Assembly: GCA_963720235.1 (NCBI GenBank) | Contig: OY970389.1 | Span: forward strand, 4,526,001-4,590,000 | Source of the DNA: JACMLC01 sp963720235 | GTDB taxonomy: Bacteria; Acidobacteriota; Blastocatellia; Pyrinomonadales; Pyrinomonadaceae | Direction: 5' to 3' | DNA length: 64,000 nucleotides | Shown here: piece after piece, positions 38,445-46,809 of the stretch | How the letters are laid out: every line of letters begins with the position of its first letter | Position numbering within the stretch: position 1 is the first letter of the stretch | Program-made: the position numbers and the translations under genes | The notes under the pieces: generated by a model | Told to the model about the DNA's origin: nothing | Seen by the model: the letters and a program-made list of their open reading frames with translations, nothing else | The model's database searches: none

Positions 38445-38591
38445 TTAGTAATGCGCAGGAGTCAGGCGTTTGCGCCCCTTTGCACGGCGTCTCTTTAAGA
38501 CCAGACGGCCATTCTTGGTCGCCATCCGCGCGCGAAATCCATGCGTCTTTGCGCGGCGGCGATTGTTCGGTTGAAAAGTGCGTTTCGACAT
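38445..38591 (-). CDS. rpmH: 50S ribosomal protein L34
   Basis: 48 residues beginning MSKRTFQPNNRRRAKTHGFR and ending KRLTPAHY, with the RMATKNGRLVLKRRRAKGRKRL core of L34. It is basic and complete, and first in the minus-strand rpmH-rnpA-yidD-yidC operon. Its promoter must lie in the origin region to the right, divergent from dnaA. Confidence 0.97.
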   Translation of the reverse strand: MSKRTFQPNNRRRAKTHGFRARMATKNGRLVLKRRRAKGRKRLTPAHY

Positions 38592-39268
38592 AGTTGCTTA
38601 TTCTCCACTCAAAAGAAAAGTGTAAGACTAACTGCGCAAGCGGTTTCTGTCAAGAAAGCATGGCCTATTTCGCCCCTTTTCAAGCAATTTTGATATTTGA
38701 GGAATCCGCCTTTCAACTTACCTCTTAACTCCCAGATAGAGATAGCATCAGACATATCTGGCTCAAATGGAAGAAGTCAGATCATCATGAAGTTTGATTT
38801 AACTACCTTTGCTTCGACCAAGCTGGTCAAAACGAGTGTTCTAAAACCGTTCTAATCAGCTATATCAAGCCAAAATAGGGCTAATAGGAAATCCACGATA
38901 AGAAGGCAATTTCGCCGGATAAAAATATTTTTCAAAGCCTGTGGATTTTTCTTGCTAATGAATCCATATTATGTTAGTCTCCGCCCCGTTTCGGACACGA
39001 AATATCCTTGTAAGTGATTGATAAATAAATACTTAAAGCAATACTTTAAGTTCCACAGGGTTTTCCACAGGGCTGTGGAAAACCCTGTGGAAAACCTTCA
39101 ACTGAAGCTTTAAATTCAGACCAAGTTGGTGCGTTTTCAATAGCTTCCGTTGGATTACTCAAAGAAGAGCTTGAGTAGTAGAACTTTAGATTTCGTATCA
39201 ATTTATGACATTCTCTTGTCTAGGGTAAAAACATCACAATTCTCGGACGAGACAGGACGGATAACCTT
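38592..39268. other. Origin region, left part: upstream of dnaA with DnaA boxes
   Basis: Gene-free 677 bp between divergent rpmH and dnaA. DnaA-box-like TTTTCCACA at 39061-39069 and its inverted copies at 39074-39082 and 39086-39094 form a tight palindromic cluster, with TTCCACAGG just before at 39051. An AT-rich stretch (about 39010-39050) precedes it, and AT-rich sequence around 38930-38960 carries TGTGGATTT. Promoters for both rpmH and dnaA should lie here, so the cluster may also mediate dnaA autoregulation. Confidence 0.8.
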
Positions 39269-40732
39269 ATGAGCACCGTGATACAGAACAGCCTCTGGAA
39301 CAACATACTTGGCGCAGTCGAAAAACGGCTGAACCGCCAGAGCTTTGAAACCTGGTTTCGTCCAATACAATTTGAGGGCTGTGATGACTCAGAGCAGATA
39401 CTGCACCTGCGCGTCCCGAACCAGGTGGTTAAGGATTGGGTGAGCACAAATTATTCCGAGGTGATCGATGCATCGTTGCAGGAATTGAACCTGGCGGAGT
39501 ATCACGTTGATTGGACAATAGAGGACGGCGAGATGGATTCTCTGGAAAAACTCGCTGAAGAAGAAGACGAAGCGGATTCTTATCTCGCCCCGGCGAGCGC
39601 ATCTTCCAATGGAAAAAGTAAAAAATCCAGTCTTTTCACGCTTTTGGAGGCAGCTGAGTCCGATGGTCTGACTCCCGGAGCAACCACTTTTGTTGATATA
39701 GAGCCGATTGAGCTTTCTCTTAATCCCAAATATACCTTCCAGACCTTTGTGGTCGGCTCGTGCAACCAGTTTGCGCACGCAGCCTCGCTTGCAGTCGCAG
39801 AGGCTCCCGGCAAAACCTACAATCCGCTCTATATTTACGGCGGGGTGGGACTTGGCAAAACGCACCTCATGCATGCCGCAGGGCATGACATAAAGGAGCG
39901 CAACCGACACCTGCGTCTCTCCTATATCTCGGCAGAGAAGTTCATGAACGAGTTGATTAACGCCATTCGTTATGACAAGGCGCAGACTTTTCGCGAGAAA
40001 TATCGTTCGATAGATGTGCTGCTGATGGACGACATACAGTTCATGGCTGGCAAGGAGCGCACGCAGGAAGAGTTTTTCCATACTTTTAATGCTCTCTATG
40101 ATGGGCAGAAACAGATTGTCATCTCTTCTGATTGCCCGCCGCGCGAGATTCCGACTCTGGAAGAGAGGCTTCACTCACGTTTCGAGTGGGGATTGATCGC
40201 GGACATGGAGCCGCCGGACTTGGAAACGAAGGTGGCGATTCTCAAGCGCAAAGCAGACTTGGATGGCTTCGCGCTCCCGGATGATGTGGCCTTCTTTATC
40301 GCCAGCAAAGTCAAAAGCAATATACGTGAGCTTGAAGGCTCGCTCGTTCGTCTGGTCGCTATCTCTTCCTTGCGCGGTTTGCCCATCTCAAAGATGCTTG
40401 CGCAGGATGCCATACGCAACATAGCGGAGGACGACCAACCGGCAGGAATCACTATTGAGCAGATTCAGCAAATCGTCGCGTCGCATTACAGGCTGCGCGT
40501 GGACGAGTTGAAATCAAAGAACAATGCGCGGCAGATTGCAGTCCCGCGACAGGTCGCAATGTACCTTTGCAAGCGGCTCACGAAACACAGTTTTCCAGAG
40601 ATTGGAAGAGAGTTTGGAGGCAAGCATCACACGACTGTAATCCACTCCGTAGAGAAGATTGAAGGGCTGGTTTTGAAGGATCAAAATTTCCACAGGGTCG
40701 TCAGTGACCTTATGGATAATCTTTGCAAGTAG
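39269..40732 (+). CDS. dnaA: Chromosomal replication initiator DnaA
   Basis: 487 residues. Domain I (LWNNILGAVEKRLNRQSFETWFRP), a variable linker, the AAA+ domain with Walker A GGVGLGKTHLMHA and Walker B VLLMDDIQFMAGKERTQEEFFHTFNALY, and the domain IV DNA-binding signature GGKHHTTVIHSVEKIEG are complete. It opens the origin by binding the TTTTCCACA boxes on either side of its gene. Start ATG at 39269. Confidence 0.99.
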   Translation: MSTVIQNSLWNNILGAVEKRLNRQSFETWFRPIQFEGCDDSEQILHLRVPNQVVKDWVSTNYSEVIDASLQELNLAEYHVDWTIEDGEMDSLEKLAEEEDEADSYLAPASASSNGKSKKSSLFTLLEAAESDGLTPGATTFVDIEPIELSLNPKYTFQTFVVGSCNQFAHAASLAVAEAPGKTYNPLYIYGGVGLGKTHLMHAAGHDIKERNRHLRLSYISAEKFMNELINAIRYDKAQTFREKYRSIDVLLMDDIQFMAGKERTQEEFFHTFNALYDGQKQIVISSDCPPREIPTLEERLHSRFEWGLIADMEPPDLETKVAILKRKADLDGFALPDDVAFFIASKVKSNIRELEGSLVRLVAISSLRGLPISKMLAQDAIRNIAEDDQPAGITIEQIQQIVASHYRLRVDELKSKNNARQIAVPRQVAMYLCKRLTKHSFPEIGREFGGKHHTTVIHSVEKIEGLVLKDQNFHRVVSDLMDNLCK

Positions 40733-41114
40733 TTACAGAGATTTTACCTTAAAAGTTTTCCACAGTATCGTTTTCGGTTAAAGCTTTTAGATATAACAGC
40801 TTGACTCTGAGTTTTCCACATTTCCACAGGGTAGGTGAAAAAGGGGCCTGTGGAAATGTGGAAAACTTTGTGAAAGAGGAAGATTTCCACAGAAGGCAAA
40901 AGATTTCCACAACGATTTCCACAGGGGTTGTGGAAAACAATTCCTTTGGTGTCAACAATAAAGTGACTTTTCCACATTTCCACAGGCCCTACTACTACTA
41001 CTATATATAAATATAAGTTATTTAAATAGTAATAATAGTAAAAGGCGCAGCCAGAGAAAGTTGTCTTTGAGCAGATAAAATTGAAGGCTATTATCAATCC
41101 GAAGGAGTTCATAA
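40733..41114. other. Origin of replication (oriC), right part between dnaA and dnaN
   Basis: About eleven (T)TTTCCACA boxes on both strands (starts near 40756, 40812, 40821, 40849, 40857, 40884, 40904, 40916, 40929, 40968, 40977). After the last two boxes come the GC cluster GGCCC (40985-40989), TACTACTACTACTA (40990-41003) and an AT-only tract (41004-41040). This order of DnaA boxes, GC cluster, DnaA-trios and unwinding element is the basal unwinding system known from Bacillus subtilis. The AT tract would melt first. Confidence 0.93.
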
Positions 41115-42230
41115 ATGGAATTCAGCATTAGCAAGAGCGCTCTACAAAAAGAGCTTGGTTTTGTTCAGGGCGTAGTCGAAAAGAAGAACACGATTCCGGT
41201 GCTCTCGAATATCCTCATAGAGTCTGTGGGCGAGAACACGATTCGCATTATCGGGACAGACCTGGATGTAACGATTCGTTGTGAGTCGGAGGCGGAGGAG
41301 ATAAAAGTTCCCGGCTCAATCTGTGTACAGGCTCGTAAGCTGTTCGACATTTCGCGGCTGTTGCCGGAAGCGACGGTCAATTTTAAGAAAGAAGACAACG
41401 ACTGGGTTTCCGTTAAGTGTGAGAATTTCCGTTCGCGTGTGCCGGGCGTCCCGCGCGAGCAGTTCCCTGAAGTTCCGAACTTCAAATCCGCGCCGACCAA
41501 GCTGCCCGCAGATGTTTTTAAATCTTTCATAGACCGCACGATTTTTGCCATCACGCAGGAAGAGTCGCGTTACCAGCTTTCGGGCGCAAAATTCATGCTC
41601 GACAAAACGGGCGCAAAGATGGTTACAACCGACGGACACCGCTTAGCCTATATTGAGCGTCGGGATTTGGGAAAAAACGCGTCTAACGAAGCGTTAGACG
41701 CCCTTATACCCCGCAAGACGCTGGCAGAGCTGACCAAATTGATGACCGGATTTGCGGAAGAGATAAGTTTGGGCGCAGACGACAATCACATTTACTTTGA
41801 AGTCGGCCCCAGACTTCTGATTTCCAGAAGGCTCTCCGGGCAGTTCCCGAACTATGAGATGGTGATGCCGAAGGGCAATGACAAGTCCGTAGTTTTCGAC
41901 ACAGCCATGCTCAATCAAGCAGTGCGTCGCGTCGCCCTGATGGCGGATGACCGCTCGCACGCGATTCGTTTTCATCTGACTCCGAATCAACTGCACATTA
42001 CCTCGCAGAACGCCGAAGAGGGAGAAGCAGGCGAGACTATGTCCGCAGACTACAGCGGCGATGACACCGAGATAGGTTTTAATGCACAGTACATACAGGA
42101 TTTCCTCAACGTGCTCGGCGAAGGTCAAGTCGCTTTCGAGTTCAAAGACGGAAACTCGCAGGCGCAACTGCGCCCGGCTGTCGAGAGCGAATACGAATAC
42201 AAATACATCGTCATGCCGATGCGTATTTGA
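41115..42230 (+). CDS. dnaN: DNA polymerase III beta sliding clamp
   Basis: 371 residues, three similar clamp domains. Ring-shaped processivity factor. The N-terminus MEFSISKSALQKELGFVQGVVEKKNTIPVLSNILIE is split over the first strand pair as usual and the C-terminus ends YKYIVMPMRI, the typical P-M-R ending near the partner-binding pocket. GGAGTTC lies just before the ATG. It follows dnaA directly after oriC. Confidence 0.98.
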   Translation: MEFSISKSALQKELGFVQGVVEKKNTIPVLSNILIESVGENTIRIIGTDLDVTIRCESEAEEIKVPGSICVQARKLFDISRLLPEATVNFKKEDNDWVSVKCENFRSRVPGVPREQFPEVPNFKSAPTKLPADVFKSFIDRTIFAITQEESRYQLSGAKFMLDKTGAKMVTTDGHRLAYIERRDLGKNASNEALDALIPRKTLAELTKLMTGFAEEISLGADDNHIYFEVGPRLLISRRLSGQFPNYEMVMPKGNDKSVVFDTAMLNQAVRRVALMADDRSHAIRFHLTPNQLHITSQNAEEGEAGETMSADYSGDDTEIGFNAQYIQDFLNVLGEGQVAFEFKDGNSQAQLRPAVESEYEYKYIVMPMRI

Positions 42231-42245
42231 TTCAGGCGGCCCTGT

Positions 42246-42480
42246 ATAAACTTTTGGCAGGGCTGCCATAATTTACGGCAAGGCAGCCATAAAGATTGGC
42301 TGTCTTGTTGCAAAGATTGGCAGGCCAGCCAATCTTTATTAAAGGCTTGCTATAATTTACGGCAAGCCTTTAATAATTAAGCGCAGCCTAGTTATAAATT
42401 ATGGCTAGGCAGCCAATCTTTATGGCAAGCCTTTAATAAAGATTGGCTGCCTAGCCATAATTTATGGCAGGCATGCCATC
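42246..42480. repeat. Nested palindromes downstream of dnaN
   Basis: The largest has perfect 29-bp arms, 42394-42422 and 42437-42465, with a 14-nt loop. Others: AAAGATTGGC/GCCAATCTTT at 42312-42337 and AAAGGCTTGC/GCAAGCCTTT at about 42340-42372. All reuse the words GGCAAGCCTTTAAT, AAAGATTGGCTG and ATAATTTA(C/T)GGC. It could fold into a multi-stem RNA after dnaN. Confidence 0.88.
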
Positions 42481-42520
42481 GTTAGTTTACATAAACCACA
42501 ATTAGAGCTATGTGCAGTTG

Positions 42521-42647
42521 AATACGCCCTCCCTAACGGTCGGGCTACTGCCCCGCTGCTTACAGTTGAGGGGCAGTAGCCCGCCGTCAGGGAGGGCGCA
42601 TCAGTTTGCTCACGGGGCAGTAGCCCGACCGTTAGGGAGGGCGTATT
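42521..42647. repeat. 35-bp inverted repeat with an internal third copy, before recF
   Basis: Arms 42521-42555 and 42613-42647 are perfect complements containing GCCCTCCCTAACGGTCGGGC. A diverged third copy lies between them at about 42570-42600. recF starts 71 nt further on. Confidence 0.92.
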
Positions 42648-42718
42648 GTATGACATCCACTTATGCATGGCCCTGTGATAAGTGCCAGCGCAAAGCGGAA
42701 GTGTGTTAAAATCGCTTC

Positions 42719-43867
42719 ATGCTGCTCGAATCCATTGAGGCTCACAATTTCAGGAATCTGAGCGGCAAAGTCTCTTGGGGCAGTGGCCTCAATATCATCT
42801 ACGGCGACAACGCGCAGGGAAAAACCAACTGGCTCGAAGCAATCTATCTGCTCGCCACTACCAAATCTTTTCGCGCGCAAAAACTTCTGGAGACAATCCG
42901 TTTTGACGAAGACCTCGCGGTCGTGCGCGGGCGTGTGGCCCAGAGCGAAGAGATACAGCGCGACCTGCAAGTCACGCTTCAAGGGAACACCAAATCCATC
43001 CTCGTCAACGGCAAGCGCGAGACCATCGCGCGCTACCTGGGCCAACTACACACTGTAGCTTTCACAGCAGACGAACTCGATGTCGTGCGCGGCATGCCCG
43101 AAGCGCGTCGCAAGTTTATAGACAAAGGCGTAGTCTCTCTGCATCCGGCTTACGTTCAGACTCTCGCGGATTACAACCGCGTCATCAAGCAGAAAAATCG
43201 TCTCCTGCAAGATGCTTCTGAATCCGAGATGAGCATGGAGCGCATAGGGGAAATAATTGCTCCCTGGAACGAACAACTCGTGCATCTGAGCGCGGCCATT
43301 CATCGCGCACGAGTTGATTATGTAGAGAGACTAAACGAACTGCTTGAGCATCGCCTGTTTGAGCGCGAAGACATCACCATACGTTATCTCTCATCGCTCG
43401 AAGGCAAGGGAGATTTGAGCGATTACGAAAGCCTCATTGCCTCGCGTCTTGAGCTGCGTTTACAGGCCGAAATGTCCGCCGGATACTCGCTCATTGGCCC
43501 ACACAGAGACGACCTTGAAATCCTCTTTGATGGACGCGATATGCGTGCCTTCGGAAGCTCCGGCCAACAGCGTAGCGCATTGATAACACTTGACTTAGCG
43601 GCGATTTCCGTGTATCATTCATGGCACAATGAGTATCCACTTTTCCTCATTGACGATGTGGATGCAGAGCTTGATCGCAAGCGCATCAGCTACTTGCTGG
43701 AATACCTTGAAGGGCGCACGCAAACTTTCATCACGACCTCAAAAGAGACTCTGGTGGAGCAGTTTGTGACAAGGGCAAATGTCTATCGCATCAGGGATGG
43801 AAAAGTGTTGATTGATGCCTCAAAAGATGACTTTCAATCAGCCGTGAGCGCGGTTAAAAGCATCTAA
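42719..43867 (+). CDS. recF: DNA replication and repair protein RecF
   Basis: 382 residues. SMC-like ATPase that loads RecA at gaps. Walker A YGDNAQGKTNWLEAIYLLAT, the ABC signature FGSSGQQRSALITLDLAAI and Walker B YPLFLIDDVDAELD are present. It sits in the normal dnaA-dnaN-recF-gyrB order, but separated from dnaN by nearly 500 bp of repeats instead of a short gap. Confidence 0.97.
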   Translation: MLLESIEAHNFRNLSGKVSWGSGLNIIYGDNAQGKTNWLEAIYLLATTKSFRAQKLLETIRFDEDLAVVRGRVAQSEEIQRDLQVTLQGNTKSILVNGKRETIARYLGQLHTVAFTADELDVVRGMPEARRKFIDKGVVSLHPAYVQTLADYNRVIKQKNRLLQDASESEMSMERIGEIIAPWNEQLVHLSAAIHRARVDYVERLNELLEHRLFEREDITIRYLSSLEGKGDLSDYESLIASRLELRLQAEMSAGYSLIGPHRDDLEILFDGRDMRAFGSSGQQRSALITLDLAAISVYHSWHNEYPLFLIDDVDAELDRKRISYLLEYLEGRTQTFITTSKETLVEQFVTRANVYRIRDGKVLIDASKDDFQSAVSAVKSI

Positions 43868-43915
43868 GTTTGGCAAGGATTGTCCATTTCATTTTGAGTT
43901 AAGAAAAATATTTAA

Positions 43916-46384
43916 ATGGATAGCAAAGAGGAGAAAGATTTGGCTACACCAACGTCAACTTTATCAAAGAAAAAGAATGCTACTTATGATTCGAGTTCGA
44001 TAACAGTTCTTGAAGGACGCGAGGCCGTTCGCAAACGCCCGGCCATGTACATCGGCTCCACAGGCGATATGGGACTCCATCACCTCGTCTATGAAGTGGT
44101 GGACAATTCGATAGATGAAGCCCTCGCCGGATACTGCGACACGGTCGAAGTCTCCATACATCTCGACAACTCGATTACGGTCGTGGACAACGGGCGCGGC
44201 ATCCCTGTGGATTATCACAAGCAGGAAAAAAAATCTGCCGCCGAAGTCGTCATGACCAAGCTGCACGCGGGCGGCAAGTTTGATTCAAATGCTTATAAAG
44301 TCTCAGGCGGTCTGCACGGCGTAGGCGTCTCCTGCGTCAACTTTCTCTCTGAATCGCTCCGCCTTGAAATCTGGAGAGACGGCAAGACTTATGAACAGGA
44401 ATACGTGCGCGGCATTGCCTCCACCAAGCTTGAGCAGACCGGCAAGACACGCAAGCGCGGCACAAAGGTAACTTTCAAACCGGATGCAGAGATATTCGAT
44501 GTCTCCGAGTTCAGCTTCGATAAGCTGTCCGAGCGTTTAAGGGAAAAAGCTTTTCTCAACAAAGGCATTCGCATCACCATCAAGGACGAGCGTGAAGAGA
44601 CTGAGCGTTCGCACGAGTTTTACTACAAAGGCGGGATTGCAGAGTTCGTCAAGCATCTCAACAAGAACAAAACCACTCTGCACGACAAGCCTCTCTATTT
44701 CGAGCGCGTCGGCGATTCGCTCTCGATAGAGGTCGCCATTCAATACAACGATGGCTACGACGAGAAGGTCTATTCCTTCGCCAACAACATCAATACAGTT
44801 GATGGCGGCACGCACCTTTCCGGCTTCCGCTCGGCCTTCACACGCACAATTAACTCCTACGCGCAGTCTTCTGGCCTAGCCAAAAACTTCAAAGGCTCTT
44901 TGAGCGGCGACGATGTGCGCGAAGGTCTCGTGGCTGTGATTTCCGTCAAGCTGCCACAACCACAATTTGAAGGGCAGACGAAAGGCAAGCTCAATTCGGA
45001 TGTTAAAGGCGCTGTGGAATCTTTCCTGAATGAGCGTTTGACGGAATTTTTTGAGCAGAACCCAACGGTCGCTAAGAAAATCGTCGGCAAGGCTGTGGAC
45101 GCTGCACGCGCCAGAGAGGCCGCCCGCAAGGCTCGCGAGATAGTTCGTAAAGGCGCAATCGGCTCGACCATGCTGCCCGGCAAGCTTGCAGACTGCCAGG
45201 AACGTGACCCTCAACTCTGTGAGATTTACATTGTAGAAGGGGATTCTGCTGGCGGATCTGCCAAACAGGGCCGTGATCGCAGGAATCAGGCAATTCTCCC
45301 GTTAAAAGGTAAAATCTTAAACGTAGAGAAGGCCCGTTTCGACAAAATGCTCGGTCATGGCGAGATAAAAACGCTGATTACAGCCCTCGGAACGGGCATT
45401 GGCAAGGACGATTTTGATGTCAACAAGCTACGCTATCACAAAATCATCTTGATGACAGATGCTGACGTTGACGGTTCACATATACGCACGCTGCTTTTGA
45501 CCTTCTTCTACAGGCAGATGCCGGAACTGGTTGAAAGAGGCTATGTTTATATAGCTCAGCCGCCGCTGTTTAAAGTAAAACGCGGTCGCAAAGAGGAGTA
45601 CATCAAGGACGAAAGGTCTATGGTGCGCTACATGATGCGGCAGGCCACGAGCGATATGAAGGTTAAGTCCGTCAACTCGAAATCTGTGATAGAGGGGCGC
45701 GATCTGGCTCGCACGCTTGAGCAGATGGTCGAGTTCAAGCGGTATTGCGAAAAGGCCGCGCGTCGCTTGGGCGGTGACAGTGCTCTTCTCAATCTCCTAC
45801 TGGAAGCTTTGGGCGGGACAAAGGGCGTGTTGCGCAAAGAGGGTATGACGCTGCGCAGTGTTTTTGAGAGCGAGGAGGACATTGCTTTCATCGAAGGATT
45901 TTTGGATAAGAAAGGCTATAAAACAGACCTTTCCGTGGATGAAGAGCATGGCTTGTGGGAGATTGAGACGGTTGCGGATTCCGGTGTCAGCATCTGTATT
46001 GACTGGAATCTTGCCAGCTATGTCGAATTTCAGAAGGCCGTAGAGTTCTACACCAAACTGGAAAATACTTTGCCAGCTCCATTCGTCGTCGGGGAAAACG
46101 GCTCAAGCGAGCAGATTTCGACGCGCGAAGAGCTTTTGGAGCGCGTGATGGCTGCTGCCAAGAAGGATTTGACAGTCCAGCGATATAAAGGTTTGGGAGA
46201 GATGAACCCGGAGCAACTTTGGGAAACGACCATGAACCCGGAGAAGCGCACACTGTTGCAAGTCAAAGTGGATGATGCTGTCGAGACGGATCAGATTTTC
46301 ACAGTGCTGATGGGCGATGCCGTCGAGCCGCGTCGCCGATTCATAGAGGACAACGCGCTGGATGTGAAGAACTTGGACGTTTAA
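43916..46384 (+). CDS. gyrB: DNA gyrase subunit B
   Basis: 822 residues. ATPase/TOPRIM subunit of gyrase. The ATPase domain shows RKRPAMYIGSTGDMGLHHLVYEVVDNSIDEALAGY, and the TOPRIM domain starts at EGDSAGGSAKQGRDR near residue 440 with DADVDGSHIRTLLLTFF. The end has QRYKGLGEMNPEQLWETTMNP. It is longer than the roughly 640-residue form because of an insert of about 170 residues after the TOPRIM start, as in Gram-negative (E. coli-type) GyrB. A terminator follows at 46489. Confidence 0.98.
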   Translation: MDSKEEKDLATPTSTLSKKKNATYDSSSITVLEGREAVRKRPAMYIGSTGDMGLHHLVYEVVDNSIDEALAGYCDTVEVSIHLDNSITVVDNGRGIPVDYHKQEKKSAAEVVMTKLHAGGKFDSNAYKVSGGLHGVGVSCVNFLSESLRLEIWRDGKTYEQEYVRGIASTKLEQTGKTRKRGTKVTFKPDAEIFDVSEFSFDKLSERLREKAFLNKGIRITIKDEREETERSHEFYYKGGIAEFVKHLNKNKTTLHDKPLYFERVGDSLSIEVAIQYNDGYDEKVYSFANNINTVDGGTHLSGFRSAFTRTINSYAQSSGLAKNFKGSLSGDDVREGLVAVISVKLPQPQFEGQTKGKLNSDVKGAVESFLNERLTEFFEQNPTVAKKIVGKAVDAARAREAARKAREIVRKGAIGSTMLPGKLADCQERDPQLCEIYIVEGDSAGGSAKQGRDRRNQAILPLKGKILNVEKARFDKMLGHGEIKTLITALGTGIGKDDFDVNKLRYHKIILMTDADVDGSHIRTLLLTFFYRQMPELVERGYVYIAQPPLFKVKRGRKEEYIKDERSMVRYMMRQATSDMKVKSVNSKSVIEGRDLARTLEQMVEFKRYCEKAARRLGGDSALLNLLLEALGGTKGVLRKEGMTLRSVFESEEDIAFIEGFLDKKGYKTDLSVDEEHGLWEIETVADSGVSICIDWNLASYVEFQKAVEFYTKLENTLPAPFVVGENGSSEQISTREELLERVMAAAKKDLTVQRYKGLGEMNPEQLWETTMNPEKRTLLQVKVDDAVETDQIFTVLMGDAVEPRRRFIEDNALDVKNLDV

Positions 46385-46488
46385 TTGAGGAAATAAAAAT
46401 CAGCCCGATGTGGCAACTCAAAAGAGTAATATTTGACACACCGGGCTGACTTGCTTAAAATGCAGTCTCTTTCCTCCTGTGGATCTTA

Positions 46489-46525
46489 CCGCTGCATACT
46501 CTCGCGTATGCAGCGGCTTTTTATT
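46489..46525 (+). terminator. Rho-independent terminator downstream of gyrB
   Basis: Perfect stem CCGCTGCATAC / GTATGCAGCGG with a short TCTCGC loop, followed by CTTTTTATT. A weaker TCAGCCCG/CGGGCTGA pair at 46401-46448 precedes it. Confidence 0.92.
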
Positions 46526-46536
46526 ACACACGCTCC

Positions 46537-46779
46537 TTATTTGTCCTTTTCCGACTCCAAAGCCGACTTCACCTGTTCATCTAAGTCTATGCGGTCTGGG
46601 GCGAGCACGTTCTGCTGGTTGTAATAGCCGCCGGGCGCGTGTTGCCCGGATTCGCCGAAGTCTTGCGCGCGCTCGTCAATGGCTACCTCATTGACAGGGT
46701 CAGGGGCAGTCGCAGGTTCGAGGCCCTCATCCTTTGAGCCACCATCCAGAGAAGAGTTCAATTTATTATCATTTGCCAT
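46537..46779 (-). CDS. Small acidic hydrophilic protein, function unknown
   Basis: 80 residues, rich in Asp, Glu, Asn and Gly, with no membrane segment and probably disordered (MANDNKLNSSLDGGSKDEG start). It is called because AAGGAG stands 8 nt before the ATG at 46779 and the frame fills the gap. No family is recognised. It lies downstream of, and may be cotranscribed with, the AMMECR1 fusion gene. Confidence 0.6.
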   Translation of the reverse strand: MANDNKLNSSLDGGSKDEGLEPATAPDPVNEVAIDERAQDFGESGQHAPGGYYNQQNVLAPDRIDLDEQVKSALESEKDK

Positions 46780-46809
46780 TTTTCCGACTCCTTAAAGTTT
46801 TGATTGGTT

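Noticed and set aside
42246..42647. CRISPR array
   Set aside because: The repeats are inverted and nested, spacers are not unique or of constant length, and no cas gene is present.
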